A stretch of DNA of 64,000 nucleotides from Laguncularia racemosa (GCA_037954665.1 JBBMOL010000195.1:186001-250000), one strand, 5' to 3'; positions 23,393-35,800 are shown, numbered from the stretch's first letter. Made by a program: numbers and translations. Notes: generated from the sequence alone by a model not told the origin.

Positions 23393-26373
23393 CTAGCGCT
23401 ATTGATAGGAAAACAAAACCAGTTGTTCAGAGCTGGATGTTGGTTGGACATGCGGGAGATTGATTCCCCTTTGTTGTTGTCCTCTTTGTTTATTCGAAGC
23501 TCTTGAATGGTATTTTCCCTTCGGAAAGATTGTTGGAGAGGTAGGATGCACATCTGGGTGTCAATCAGCTTCCCCTTTATTCTGCCTTTAACACTCCTCA
23601 CTTGTGCTTCTTCCGCGGCCGTAGGAACATACCCCAGTCCGAAGGTCCCGTGCTGCCCCTCTTTAAACTGATGGCCCTCCTTGCTGGTCATCACATTCAC
23701 TTCGTTGAAAATCTGCAACCCCAAGTCTTTTGAACCTTCATCCCCGATGTAAGGTATGGCAGTCTCCTTGTATATGGCGTAATCCTGCTCGCCCAGCACT
23801 GTAACTATCTGCCCATTTGTGATGAATTTGACCTTTTGGTGGAGACTAGAGGGAATGGCACCAGCAGCATGTATCCAAGGTCGTCCCAGGAGCAGGTTAA
23901 AAGACCTTGGGATGTCGAGGACCTGGAAGGAGATGTGGAATACTTGTGGACCGATTTCCACTGGTAGGTTCACTTCCCCCACAATGTCCCTCTTTGACCC
24001 GTCGAAGGCTCTGACCACTATGGAGCTAGGTTTTATATTGCTTGGATCGACCCCCAATAAGTCGAGTGTTGCCAATGGGCAGACGTTGAGGGATGACCCG
24101 TTGTCGATAAGCACTCGAGAGACGATGGTGTCATTGCACCGGACTACTATGAATAGTGGCTTGGTATGTTCGTCTCCCTCTTCTCCTAGCTCCTCTGGAG
24201 AGAAAGATATTTGATCCATAGTAAAGATAGAGTTTGCCACGTGACCCATCTTGTCTGTAGCAATACCCTCCGGTACTTGAATATGTTTTAGCACTTTAAA
24301 GAGTGCTTCCCTGTGGGGCTCAGATGTGGTAAGAAGGCCTATGAGAGATATCTACACCGGAACTTTATTCAATTGTTCCATGATCTTGTACTCGCTGGCC
24401 TTTACCATCTTTGTAAATGCAGCAAGACCCTCTTCCACTTCCTCTATTTTCTCCGTATTGGGTTCTTCGGTCGGGCTCTTATACTTTGGATCGTATAATC
24501 TCCCAGAGCGGGTGATACCTCCCACTATAGGAGGTCGCTCTTGTTCGAGGGCCCGATAGTCGAATGGTGCAGCCTTGTAATTCTCTGCTGGTACGGGAAC
24601 ATTGAATACATACCTTTTCCTCGGGATTTGCACCTCGACTGATTGTCCCTCATAGCATCGTATAACCCGGGGCTTCTGAGAATTGATCATGTTGATGGTC
24701 TTTCCCTCTTCCTTTGCCAGATTGTCTTGCTTCTCAAATTCCGGCCCCCACCCACTAGGCGGCCCTTGCTCAGTCGGGGTGTAAGAATAGTTTACCAGGT
24801 ATTGAAACTTCCCGTGTGATTCTCCCAAAGTGCCAACCGTAGGGTCCCCGGATAACCATCTTCCTTTAATGTGTGCCTTTGGAGTCTCTCCCGAATCGGG
24901 TTACTCAGTCCGATTCTGTTTAAGGGCTTCTTTGGGAGCTGACTCTTCTGACGTGATCATGTTGATGGTAGGCCTGTGATTAGGCAATGGGTTGGTGTTG
25001 ACATTGGGTGCTGGGGTGTTCACAAAATCCAATTGTATGATCCCTGCGTCAATCAAGTCTTGGATTTTATGCCGGAGCCTCCAGCACCTATCTGTGGAGT
25101 GCCCCTCTTGACCCATGTGATAGTCACACTTGAGGTTGGAGTCGAAGTTTTTGGGCCTGTATCGGTCGTTGGAGAGTTCGAAACTAATCATGTTATCTGC
25201 CCTCAACCGGGCGAAGACCTGACTGAGCGGTATGGGGATTGGAGTGAACTGCCTTGGGGGCCTGGCGACCTGTGTATGACCCGTCGTAGGTTGCTGGGCT
25301 GGGGTATTCATGGTTTGGAAAGTTACCTGAGTCCTAGGTTTTTCTGCCTTACTAGAATGCACTGTACTGATAGTGGGTTCTTTAACCCTGTTTCCTCCTA
25401 AGGGCCTTGGTGTGACCCTAGGAGGTTCCATTGATTGGAGCCTGCCAGTGGTGATGGCATTCTCGATCCTACAACCTGCAGCCACTACTTCTGCAAAACT
25501 GGAAGAAGTCTGACCTACCAAATGTGAAAAGTAAGTTTTGTCCAAGGTATTGACAAATATGGATGTCAATTCCTTTTCAGACATCGGAGTGGCTACCCTG
25601 GCGGCTTGGGCCCTCCAGCGCTGAGCATATTCCTTGAACGACTCAGTAAGTCTTTTTCGGAGACTCCCCAGATCGATCACAGATGGGGCAACTTCGATGT
25701 TGAACTTGTATTGATCATAAAAGGCCCGGGCTAGCTTTTCCCAGGTGTTGACAATATTGAAGTCGAGGTGGGCATACCAGACCAATGCGGGGCCTGTGAG
25801 GCTGTCCTGGAAGGTCTGGAGCATGAGTTGGTCGTATTGAGCATACTTGCTCATTTTCCGAGCATATAGCCTGGTATGCATCTTGGGGCAGCCGGTCCCA
25901 TCATACTTTTCAAAATCTGGGGTCTTGAACTTGTCAGGGTATGCCTCTTCCCTATATGCTGGCAGGTTAGTGATTCCGGCCTGTTTAAAACCATCAGGGC
26001 CTTCAATAGTTTTCATCTTGTCATTGAGCTGCTGGAAGAGTCGCTTCTCCATTTCCTTTTGTCTCTCTTCCATTTCCTTTTTCAGATCATCAGAGGTCGG
26101 CCCCTGGCTGACCTTCGGCTCATACTCGAAGGCTGGGTTAAGGTGGGAATTGATTTCTTCATATTCCGGAGGCTGTCCCTCCACTGCTTTTCCCTTCCTG
26201 GCCCCTGAATACTCTTCTTGAGCCGGCTGGGTGTTGCGCAGGAGGCCGATGCTTTCAGTCAAGAGGTGAACCTGGGCAGCCAACTGTTGGACCGTTTGCT
26301 CTAGGGATATGATCCTAGAGTCTGAGGCAGCTTCAGCGTTGGTGTTGTGGCGGTTGTCACTGCTGTTGGCCAT
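23393..26373 (-). pseudogene. Ogre-like element 1 gag-protease
   Basis: One minus-strand frame runs from a Met at 26373 to the intron donor, broken by TAA at 24901-24903 and TAG at 24352-24354. The frame is open further 5' (to 26529), but the Met at 26373 starts the conserved-looking part. Gag shows a coiled coil near the start, the retrotransposon gag core (KYDGTGCPKMH, then SLTGPALVWY, then FKEYAQRWR), and a zinc-knuckle-like CDYHMGQEGHSTDRCW. After the first stop, a linker rich in Pro and Glu leads to the aspartic protease, whose active site reads LIDNGSSLNV with LLGRPWIHAAGA downstream. Asn in place of Thr/Ser in D-x-G is a change from the common form (DTG/DSG). Gag packages the RNA; the protease cuts the polyprotein. 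The two stops block a full product. Confidence 0.9.
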
Positions 26374-26611
26374 TTTTGCTCTTGAGCGCGTAAGGACTGG
26401 GCTTCTAGGTGGGTTCGGTTGCTTGGAAGCTATTTTGATACCTAGCGCGCATTTTTCTTTTTTAGTATAATGGATGCAAGAATGATATGCATGTGTCACG
26501 CAGATGCTAAAAGATAAAAGGGTTGACAACTGATTGACAATGTATTATTAAAACTTCACTTTTATTAATAATTCTGGAGTTCAATAAAAACGAAAGATTA
26601 CAAATAATGCT

Positions 26612-28138
26612 CTATTTCCTAGCTCTTTTGGTCTTCTGTAGTGGAGGCTCAGGCTTCCCACTAATGATGGCTTCTAGTTCCTTGACCCTGGCTTGGCACT
26701 TCTCTAATTGCGCTTCCAGGGCCTTGTTTCTTTGGTCAGATTCCTTGAAGCGTCCCTTCCAAATGTTTTTCTTATAGTCTGCAGCTTCGAAATATACTTC
26801 CATCCGGGCCTTGACCTGCTCCAGGTAGATCTCTATCTCTGGATTGATCTTATCTGGTCTTGGCTGGGTGACGTCTGGAACCCGGTATGCTCTTTCCCCT
26901 GTTTGGTATAGCTGACGGATTACAAACTCTCTGGTGGCTCGGTGTTTTCCCACTTCGCCATCTAGCTCGCCGAAGTCCACATTCGGGCTTTCGATTCTAG
27001 CCTCCCAAAGTGCTTTGACCTCTGTCAGCTTAGCAAATTTCTCGGCTACCAACAGGTTCGGATCCTGGTACTCAAAGGTGACTGCTTCGAGTGAAGGCCG
27101 ATAAACTATGTCTTGGACGGTACCGAATTGGCGGACTACGGAGTTGGGGTGATATCCGATACATCCGTTGATCCCGATTAATGGCACTGCTTGGAAATTA
27201 CTGCAGGTTAAGATGATTTTATTGCAGCAACTCCACCTGGCTGTCCATAGAATATCTTCGGCGCTAAGGCTTTTAAGCAGATCTACCCAACTGTGGCTGG
27301 TAATGTCGTCGGGTAACTTCACCTTTTCTATACAAGAACCCACCAGATCCACTTGTTGGGCTAGGGTTTTCCTGACCATGTTCAGCCCGAAGCACTTGAG
27401 GTGGCTTACGAACCATATTAGCAGAAGGTTGATGCTGGAGCGGAGGATCCCATGGCCCTTCTTCTTAAGGAAATTCAAATTCCGGATCTGTTCAGCCAGT
27501 AGAGCCGGGATGTAAGATCTTCCCTCCAGGAATTGGGTTACCAGCTCTGCAACCCGGTAGTGAATATAGAAGGTCCCGGTGGGGAACAGTATGGTGGCGA
27601 AGGCTGTCAAGATGAAAGCGTTCACCCTTCTCTGTCTATAAGTCTTAGGGTCTCCGCACAGGATATCCTTTCTGTCCCCATTGTCTTCTCGGGCAATGAA
27701 CCAGGCTTCTAAGTCATCCATTCGTATGCAATACCCATTACAGTCTGCCAGGGCTTTGTTGACCGCCGTTTTGCGAATGCCTAGCAGTCTACTGAAGGTG
27801 CCAGCTGGCCCGGCCTCGAGGTCTGGCGTGTAAATCTGATCAGTCAGTGCTGGAGCCTGTAGCAACTGGGTGTACTCCTCCAGGGTAGGGGTGATCTCAT
27901 GCGGTCCGATGAAGAAAGCTGCGGGCTCGATCTCCCATAACTGGAGCATGGCCCTGACCATAGGTAAATTCGCCTCTGACTTAGTCAGTGAGAGGATGGG
28001 GCCGATCTTCTACTGGATGAAGGCCTGCTCCTCTGGGTTATATAAGGTAAACTAGTGGTCCAGTACCAATTTTGGGTCCAAAGGTCTGTACACCCGAATC
28101 TCTTTGCGGAGGAGGCGGTCGACTGCACTGCTAGCCAT
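26612..28138 (-). pseudogene. Ogre-like element 1 ORF1 (DUF7745-like protein of unknown role)
   Basis: The ATG at 28138 (MASSAVDRLLRKEIRV) starts a frame of about 508 codons ending at 26612. Two TAG codons interrupt it, one within DH*FTLYNPEEQ and one within AFIQ*KIG. At the first site the second Ogre-like element encodes Trp, so the stop is a simple TGG to TAG change. The middle reads PHEITPTLEEYTQLLQAP, then ILTAFATILFPTG, then LLIWFVSHLKCF, resembling the plant domain I know as DUF7745; this is from memory. The last 90 residues look like a coiled coil ending in a basic KKTKRARK-type tail (here QKTKRARK). ORF1 upstream of gag is typical of Ogre, and its function is not known. A downstream Met at 27961 opens the longest uninterrupted part. 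Confidence 0.82.
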
Positions 28139-28625
28139 CTATTACAATAGGAAAGAGCCTAGTTACAAATAGAGCTATAAAAATGTTACAGGGAAATAGT
28201 CCTGAACTCCAAGGACAAAATAACAAACCATTACCTTGTCATCCAATTGTCAACCCCTCGTACGATGTTATGTATGCAAGTAGGTTGGTTCTAACTGGTT
28301 CCCGAGCTCTATGGCCTCCCGCATTCTCGAAGAAATGGATCTCAGGCCATATCGAAGCATAGGGTGGGGTAGCCTAATCAGTCCCGAACGGTGAATCAAC
28401 TCACTTCGCCCGAAACCTACACAATGGCTCCCGTCTCAGGTTTCTAGGACGGTCCGGGTTCGACCGCATCTACCACACAAACATATGTATGCATGCAAAA
28501 CCCCCACAGTAAAGAAACCAAAATCTAACTAAATCCTGCAAAGTTAGTAACAAAGTAATGATTGAAACACATTTTTCTTAAAGAGAACAGCTTGGAGAGA
28601 TTCAGGTGGCTAGCCTGCTGGTATG
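28139..28625 (-). other. 5' leader of Ogre-like element 1
   Basis: This noncoding leader lies between the primer site and ORF1. A related leader (shared text around GAGCTCTATGGCCTCC and the GGTCTGGGTTTGACCGCATC-type block) is found in the second Ogre-like element at about 52.8-53.2 kb. It may carry packaging or translation signals; none can be assigned. Confidence 0.7.
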
Positions 28626-28645
28626 GGTCCCCAGCGGAGTCGCCA
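28626..28645 (-). promoter_or_regulatory. Primer binding site of Ogre-like element 1
   Basis: The minus strand reads TGGCGACTCCGCTGGGGACC three bases inside the 5' LTR. A tRNA-Arg-type site is the known form for Ogre elements; the tRNA assignment is from memory. Confidence 0.85.
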
Positions 28646-28648
28646 TCC

Positions 28649-30745
28649 TGTCGAGTCTAATTTTTGAATTCCCATTCCTAATCCGATCTAAACTAGACCC
28701 TATGCTCATCTAATATAGATCCTCGACTTGAGTTAGGAATTTCGTTTGATTTTTGGAGTCGCCACCCAACTGTTGTTGGGAAAAAGTGAATTAAGACTAA
28801 AGGAGCGGATTAGTCTTAATTTGGACTACTAGTCGTCGTTATTTCCTCTTCTTGTTTTTGTGAGAAGAGAAAAAGGGAAAACCAGAGTTCCTAAGTCCGG
28901 AGGCTAACCTATTAAAACCTATACGGTTACCACCTAATCTCCTAAAATTGTTCATCTTTAGAAATGTGTTTCATTATGTTTCTATTAATTTTTGTTATGT
29001 CTTTGAACTTATTTCAAGAAAAAGGATTTTTCATTTATTTTATGGGTTGACCCGGATTGGTGCCTACGTACCTGCTACTCAGGATCAAACAAGCCGTAGT
29101 TCGCTTTTCTGAAAATCTTTAGTGTATTGGTGAATTTTAATTTTGAAATTTCTTTCGATTTATGTTCTTACCATTTTTGGGATTTTTCCTAAAACTCTAA
29201 GCCTAAGCTTGATTTCATTTTGAAAATGATTTTTGTAGGGAAAACATCAATTTTGATTTATTTGACGAAAATGATTTTTCTAAGTGCTAGAACTTATTTA
29301 TTTATCTTTTTATGATTTTTTATGACTTTTTATGATTTTTTTTTTGTTATTTTTGTGATTTCTGAGAATTTTGGGGGATTTTTGTGGTTTTTGGGAATTT
29401 TTGTTGATTTTCGTGATTTTTGGGAATTTTCGTGATTTTTGTGAATTTTTGGGAATTTTGTTTACTGTCTATCCTATTTGACATCTAAAATTTTATGATT
29501 TATTTTCCTAATTTTTTTTATTTTTCTATATATATATTTTTTATTATTTTTTTATTTATCTATTTATTATTATTTTTTTATTTTTCTACATTATTAAATT
29601 CTAGAAAAATCTAATTTCTACATTTTCCTATTTATTAAAAATAACACATAAATAAATAAATAAATAACTAAATAAAAAATAATAAATTAATTAATTAATT
29701 CGGAATGAATAAATAAAATAAAAAAAAATCCGAAAAATCCGACTTACTTGGATCCGGGTCGGTCGGGTCGAATCGGGTCGGGTCGGATCGGTCGGACACG
29801 GCGGTGGGGTTGGCTCGTTCACGGCGTTCCGGCGGTCCTTTGCGGCGGGTGAAGTGTCGAATCTTAGCTTCTTGAGGGTGCTGAATCCAATGGTGGTGGC
29901 GGTTTACTCCCAGAACGTCTCCTTGCGGTGGCTCAACTCCGATCGGCGGTCGCAACTTTGGGTTTCCTCCGATCTACACTCTTTTCTCTCTCTCTCGCAA
30001 TTCTGATCTGTGATCTTGCTTCCTCATCTCCTCCTTTATTTATAGGCGCTTGAAAACGAGCTGGATAAGCTCGGATTTCCTCCGATTGAAGTTGATCGGA
30101 TTTTCGATTGAAAAACCAACTTCGATTCGTGCCCATCCAACGATTTGTTGTGATTTGATTTTAATTAGATAATGTTTATCTTATTTTTGTTGAAGATCTG
30201 TTGGATTTGTGCAAAAAAATCGAATCAAAACGGCCGAAATACGAATTTTTTCTTCGCCGGCGATCTCGGGCTCGAGGTAGGAGACGATCACGCGCCCGGC
30301 GCGTGCGTTTCTTCCAGCCAATCAGATGCTGCCACGTGTCCTGGATAAGTCGAAAAATTGCAAAACGCGGAAACTGCTTCCCCCGCGATTCGAACGTCTG
30401 ACCGAGCCCCCCCCGCGCGCACTTAGCCATGGTCCGGACCAGCTGGGCTAGCCCACTTTCGCGATTTTATTTATTTCGCAAATTACATATATGCAATGCG
30501 ATTTTTCTATTTTTTTCTATTTTTTTGAAATTTCAAAAATTTGTAAAAATTATTTATTATTCATTATTGCTATTTCCGAAATCATTTTTCAAAATTGAAG
30601 TGTTTTCCTATTTATTTTTATTTTTTTGAACATTTTTATTATTTTATGCTAAATTAGGGAAAAAAAATGGAAAAATTTGGAAAAATTGAAAATTTGATTA
30701 TTATTGAAAATTATTGACTCCTAGGGCAAAAATGGGGTGTTTACA
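28649..30745 (-). repeat. 5' LTR of Ogre-like element 1
   Basis: About 2097 bp, from TGTCGAG to TGTTTACA in + orientation. It matches 15956-18048 with about 25 substitutions by eye, many of them C/T or G/A, plus several length changes in T-, A- and C-runs. Short open stretches inside are not genes. Confidence 0.95.
30037..30044 (-). promoter_or_regulatory. TATA box in the 5' LTR of Ogre-like element 1
   Basis: The minus strand reads TATAAATA in a CT-rich setting. The 3' LTR has the same box at 17335-17342. It is the probable core promoter for the element RNA, with the start expected about 30 bases further along the minus strand. Confidence 0.65.
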
Positions 30746-30750
30746 CTTAC

Positions 30751-31329
30751 CTTTACCAAGACATCCTTGATTATCCCCTTAGGAATTTTCACAGAGCGGT
30801 CAGCAAGCTGCAAACGTATCCTAGTTGGTGTTAGGTTGGAAAGTCCTAACTTCTTGAAAAAGGAGTATGGCATTAAATTAATGCTGGCCCCAATATCAAC
30901 TAGGGCCTTATCAATTGAGTTATCACCTACAACACATGGAATTGTGACACTGCTTGGATCCCTTAGCTTTAGAGGAAGTTTATTCTGAATGATAAATGAG
31001 AAATTTGCATCAACTTCTACGGTAGAAATATCCTCTAACTTCTGCTTGTTAGATAGAAGCTCCTTTAGGTACTTAGCATATTTCAGCATTTGTGAAAGTG
31101 CCTCTACAAATGGAATGTTAATGTGCAGCTGTTTAAATAGATCAAGGAATTTACTAAACTGCTCCTTGTCTTTGCTCTGGTTAAGGTGAGTCGGATAAGG
31201 GATTTTTGGAACATATTCTTTGACAGCCGGTGGTGATCTCCTCTTAGGATGTGTTTTCTCAAGTGTCATTTTTTCCTTTTCAATGGGTCGATTATCCTCT
31301 TGCTTCTTTCCAAGTTATCGTTCAGATGG
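30751..31329 (-). pseudogene. Athila-like gag end and protease N-terminal half
   Basis: This minus-strand frame of about 180 codons reads YPTHLNQSKDKEQFSKFLDLFKQLHINIPFVEAL, then the protease active site ALVDIGASINLMPYSFFKKLGL, then LADRSVKIPKGIIKDVLVKV. The Asp of the D-x-G site is present. The frame is cut at 30751 by the Ogre-like insertion and continues in the same frame at 15950. On its 5' side the Copia separates it from gag at 41495-42932. Confidence 0.85.
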
Positions 31330-31334
31330 TAACT

Positions 31335-32776
31335 TGTTAAGTTCTCTAATTTAGTTTTGATGTTAACAAAAGAGGAATAATGTGTAATGTATGTTTCAGC
31401 TTGTCAGAAGTTGTTTCAAAAGATAGTACGTAAATTTTTCTAAATTGAACAAAGAGACAGAAGCTTATTCAGAACCTTCAAAAGTGTTATATAGACTATT
31501 TTTGTTCTGACAGAAGGTGTTTCAGAAGTTGTGTAGTGTATCCGTAGTTCTCGTGTTAACCTTTCAGAAGCACTTTCAGAACCTGTACAACAGGAGAACT
31601 GTTGACAAGTTTTGCTTAAGAAGCTCTTTCAGAACCTTCCATGCCTGTCACAAATTTTTTCCAGATTTCGTTCTAATTTTTATATCGATAGTTTTTAATA
31701 AATTTCAAGGCCTAGCTCCACGTATCAAGTATATTTGGGTAATATACTTGATGTGTTTTACTAAAGTTGGATTTTATATCATGGGGTTTTTAATTTACAT
31801 AAAGTTTTTACAAGATTTTATTTTATAATAAAGTGAGATCATATAAGAATTACAGGTCTTATCAAGATTTAAATCTAGATATTTGTACTATATTTTGGGA
31901 GATCCAGCAGTTACAAAGATAATGATAAGAAATATGGTTTTTACATAAAGATGTGGTTCCACAATATATGGGATATCAAGATAAGGTTCCACAATGTGAG
32001 GGATATCTTCAACAAACTTGATCCAAGGAATATCTCCAAAGAAGATCTCGGTCAAACTGATTTATCCAAGCTTATCCTCATAAAAAATATCACGGAATGT
32101 AGATCCTCTCCAACAGATTTAACTTATTTTTGAAATACAAAATTTCAAAAATAAATTCAAGCTTGTCACGTGGAACTTCATGAACGTTACATTCTCAAAT
32201 GTAACCGTTATGTGCTCTTCATAAAAGGAGTGGTCAATTCAAATAAAAAAAGAACATAGAGAAAACGTTCTTCTGTGAAGAAAAAAACACACAGAAAAGA
32301 AAAGGCTCGTACATCTTCAAGCGCAAAATTTTTTACATATACATGTGATCTAATTTATAGAGGAAATTTGATATTCCTCATTGTTATTATAATTCCTTTC
32401 TTGTATAAGGAATTGATAGTTGTTTCATCACTGTAGTTTAAGTGATTAGCTTAGTGAAGAAGCTAGAAAGACTCAGCAATGAGACTTCGCCTTGAAGAGG
32501 CTTATTTTGTACACTTTCAATTTGTTTGATATAGTGAAACACAACCGGAACCCCGATGTGGAGCTGGAAGAGAAGATTGACGCTCGAGGCGGAACCTCTA
32601 TAAATCTCTGAGCATTCTATTCTTCTCTACTCATTTTATTTATTGCACATTATTGTTTTTCATTTTTGTTGTTCACGTCATTTTATTAGTCAAGAGTTTT
32701 TGAATGATTTGCAAAAATTGAAATTTTAAGTAATTAATCAATTCACCCCTCTTGATTAATCTAATTGGGACTAACA
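31335..32776 (+). repeat. 5' LTR of the Copia element
   Basis: 1442 bp matching 40033-41489. It contains a CACGTG (G-box core) at 32167-32172 that is kept in the 3' LTR at 40865-40870. The 3' boundary is set by the primer site that follows. Confidence 0.94.
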
Positions 32777-32790
32777 ATTGGTATTAGAGA
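32777..32790 (+). promoter_or_regulatory. Primer binding site of the Copia element
   Basis: ATTGGTATTAGAGA follows the 5' LTR directly and matches the initiator tRNA-Met site (TGGTATCAGAGC) used by most plant Copia elements, with one changed base in the core. Confidence 0.8.
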
Positions 32791-32818
32791 AGGACTCATC
32801 TATTTTGAGTGATCCAAA

Positions 32819-35800
32819 ATGGTTGAAAATAATTTTACAATTAATCGAGCTCCTTACTTCGATGGCTCAAACTTCTCATATTGGAAGATGTGTATGGAAA
32901 CTTACATTAAAGCTAATGATTATGATTCATGGCAGGTCATTTCACTTGGGGACAATGTGATCACCTTGAATGGAAATTCGACCTTGTCAGATTCCGAGAA
33001 GAAAATTATCGAGAAGAATAACAAAGCAAAATTTTTGTTACTGACTACTATTGCTCCATCAGAGTTCTATTTGATATCATCGTGTGCAAGTGCAAAGGAG
33101 ATTTGGGATATCCTATTCGATACATATGAAGGGACTAATACCATCAAGGAAACCAAGATAAATGCCTTAATTCAACAGTATGAATTATTTAAGTTTAAGT
33201 CTAATGAAGATGTCAAAGATGCTTTCAACAGGTTTACAACTATTACAAATGAGCTTGCATCACTTGGAAAGAAACTTCCAGATCCAGATCTTGTGAGGAA
33301 AATGCTGAGGATATTGCCACCATCTTGGGATATAAAGAAAACTGATATAGAAGAAGCTCAAGACCTAAACAAGCTAACTCTCAGTCAATTGAGGGAAAAG
33401 CTCATGGCATATGAGTCACACATAAAAACCATGCAAAGAGGAGAAGACGGCACCAAAGGAATTGCGTTTAAAGTCAAGGAAATAAAGCAAAATGAAACTG
33501 AAACAGATGATAGCGACGATGAGAAAGAAGAGGACATCAGTCTTCTAGCACGAAGACTCAACAGGCTGCTCAAGAAGCAAAGAGGTAAGAAATTTAGTGT
33601 TTTCAAGAAAAGTACTGAATATAAGCATAATGATGCAGGAAAAGCTTACAAGGAGAAAGAAAAGAAGAAAGAGAAAAGGGAGATTTAATGTTATGAACGC
33701 AAAAAGCCATGACACATCAAATATGAATATCCAACACTGATCAAGAAAATGGAAAATTATAAAAAGAAAAGTCGTGCAATGCTAGCAACGTGGAGTGATT
33801 TAGAGGACACAGAAACAAATTCAGAAGATTAAGAAGAAGAAGAGGATGAGGCAAATCTTTGTCTAATGGCTAGTTCTGAGGTACACTCTGAATCTAATGA
33901 AGATGTAACTGATACTGGCATGCTAGTAGAAATGAGTAAACTATTAAAGGCACTAAAAAAGGCTGATACAAAATTAGCTAAGTATGAAAACGAAATAAAA
34001 GCTTTTAAGAATGAAAAGGAAGCATTAAAGCAAACAAATACTTTACTTGCGGATGAAAATGATATCCTGAAACAAGAAAATGAATCCATGCATGTGAGTA
34101 TTGAAAAAGTAAGAATAGAAAATCATCTACTTAAAGTAGAAATAAGTGACATGAAGGTAAAGATTGATGATTTATCCAATTCGTTGAAAACTACCTTTAA
34201 GAAATTTGATGAAAGTGACAAGAAATTGACCATGTTAATTTCTTCACAAAGAGTTTCAAATGAAAAACATGGATTAGGATATGAGCATGGTTCAAGTTCA
34301 AAATCGAATCAAAATACAATTTTTGTTAAGGCTAAACAAGTCTTAAGTGATGAATCCAACAACAAAAAGTATATTTCAAATACAAATAATGTTAAAAGAA
34401 GAAATATCAGAGACTTTTACAGAAGTTATTCTGACAAGAGGTATCCACACAATGGGTACTACAGAAGCAATACCAGAAGGTATAACAGAAGTTATACAAA
34501 CCAGAATTTCAAGAAATAGGTAAATGACAGGTATAGGAATATTAATTTTTATGCATGTTTCTTCTGTAATAAATTTGGTCATATTGAGAAATTTTGCTAT
34601 TATAAGAGAAATAAGCTCAGTAGTCAACAAGTAAATCAAAGAAATCAAATGAGCTTATCTTTTAAAGGGCCCAAACTTGCTTGGGTTCCTAAAAGGACTT
34701 AATTCTTTTTATTTGTACAGGAACATGAAGTTAAAATAAGAGGAACATGGTATTTGGATAGTGGATGTTCTAGACATATGACTGGAGATGCTTCATTGTT
34801 CAATAGCATAACTTGGGAAGAAAAAGGATATGTAAAGTTTGGAGATGATAGTAGAGGTAAAATAATTGCCACTGGAACGATTGGTATGCCTACTTTTCTC
34901 ATTGAAAATGTATATCTTGTGCAAGGCTTAAAACATAATCTACTTAGTATTAGTCAGTTATGTGATAAAGGTTATAGAATGATTTTTGATCAAGACAAGT
35001 GCTATGCTTTTAATGAAAATGATGAAAGATTATTTGAAGGAATTAGGAAAAGAAATATCTATCTCATAAAACCAGCTGAAATCGATAATGCTTGTTATTT
35101 AATTTCCTTGAATGATCATGTTTTTGCTTGGCATAAACGACTAGGACATGTTAATTTTAATCATTTAGAAAAATTATCTAAAAAGGATATTATTAAAGGA
35201 TTACCTAAGATAAATATTAAACAAGATGTGAAATGTGATACTTGCTTAAAGAATAAAATGGTTTGTGTCTCTCATAAAAGTAAAAATGTAATCTCAACTA
35301 AGAGACCACTTGAATTATTGCATCTTGATCTTTTTGGACCTACTAGAGTCTTAAGCATGGGTGGAAGCAAATATGGACTTGTTATTGTTGATGATTTCTC
35401 AAGATACACTTGGGTTATATTCTTGCGACACAAAAGAGATACCTTTGATTCTTTTCAAAAATTTGCAAAACAAATACAAAATGAAAAGGGAGTTTCCATA
35501 ATTAGTCTTCGAACTGATCATGGAACAGAATTTCAAAATATAATTTTTTTAAATTTTTTGTGAAGAACATGGTATTTTTCAGCTCCATACACTCCTCAAC
35601 AAAATGGAGTAGTGGAACGCAAGAATAGAACTTTACAAGAGATGACTAGATCTATGTTAAATGAAAGTGGCATTGCTAAGAATTTTTGGGCAGAAGCAGT
35701 TTCTACAGCTTGCTATATCCTCAATAGAGTTTTCATTTGACCCATGACATCAAAGACTGCTTATGAGATGTTTCGAGGTAAGAAACCTAACATTTCATAT

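Larger units (their letters stand above)
15956..30745 (-). mobile_element. Ogre-like (Tat lineage) Ty3/gypsy retrotransposon, element 1
   Basis: The element is 14.8 kb with LTRs of about 2.09 kb starting TGTCGAG and ending TGTTTACA, flanked by the 5-bp duplication CTTAC (15951-15955 and 30746-30750). On the minus strand the order is 5' LTR, primer site, ORF1, gag-protease, intron, RT, RNase H, second RNase H, integrase, tandem array, polypurine tract and 3' LTR. ORF1 before gag, a second RNase H, and an intron between protease and RT are marks of the Ogre/Tat group. Several in-frame stops and one frameshift make it defective. By eye the two LTRs differ at about 25 sites plus some length changes, roughly 1 percent, so it is the youngest insertion here. 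It sits inside the protease region of the Athila-like element. Confidence 0.93.

Noticed and set aside
23819..24214. 131-codon + strand frame and others opposite the Ogre gag-pol
   Set aside because: They are shadows of the minus-strand coding region; the minus strand shows conserved protease and gag motifs.
28061..28138. Starting ORF1 of Ogre-like 1 at the downstream Met at 27961
   Set aside because: The frame upstream to 28138 encodes sequence conserved in element 2, so the real start is 28138 and the gap is due to two stop mutations.
31517..31828. 103-codon open frame found twice (also 40215-40526)
   Set aside because: It is the same piece of the Copia LTR in both copies; no domain and no supporting evidence of coding.
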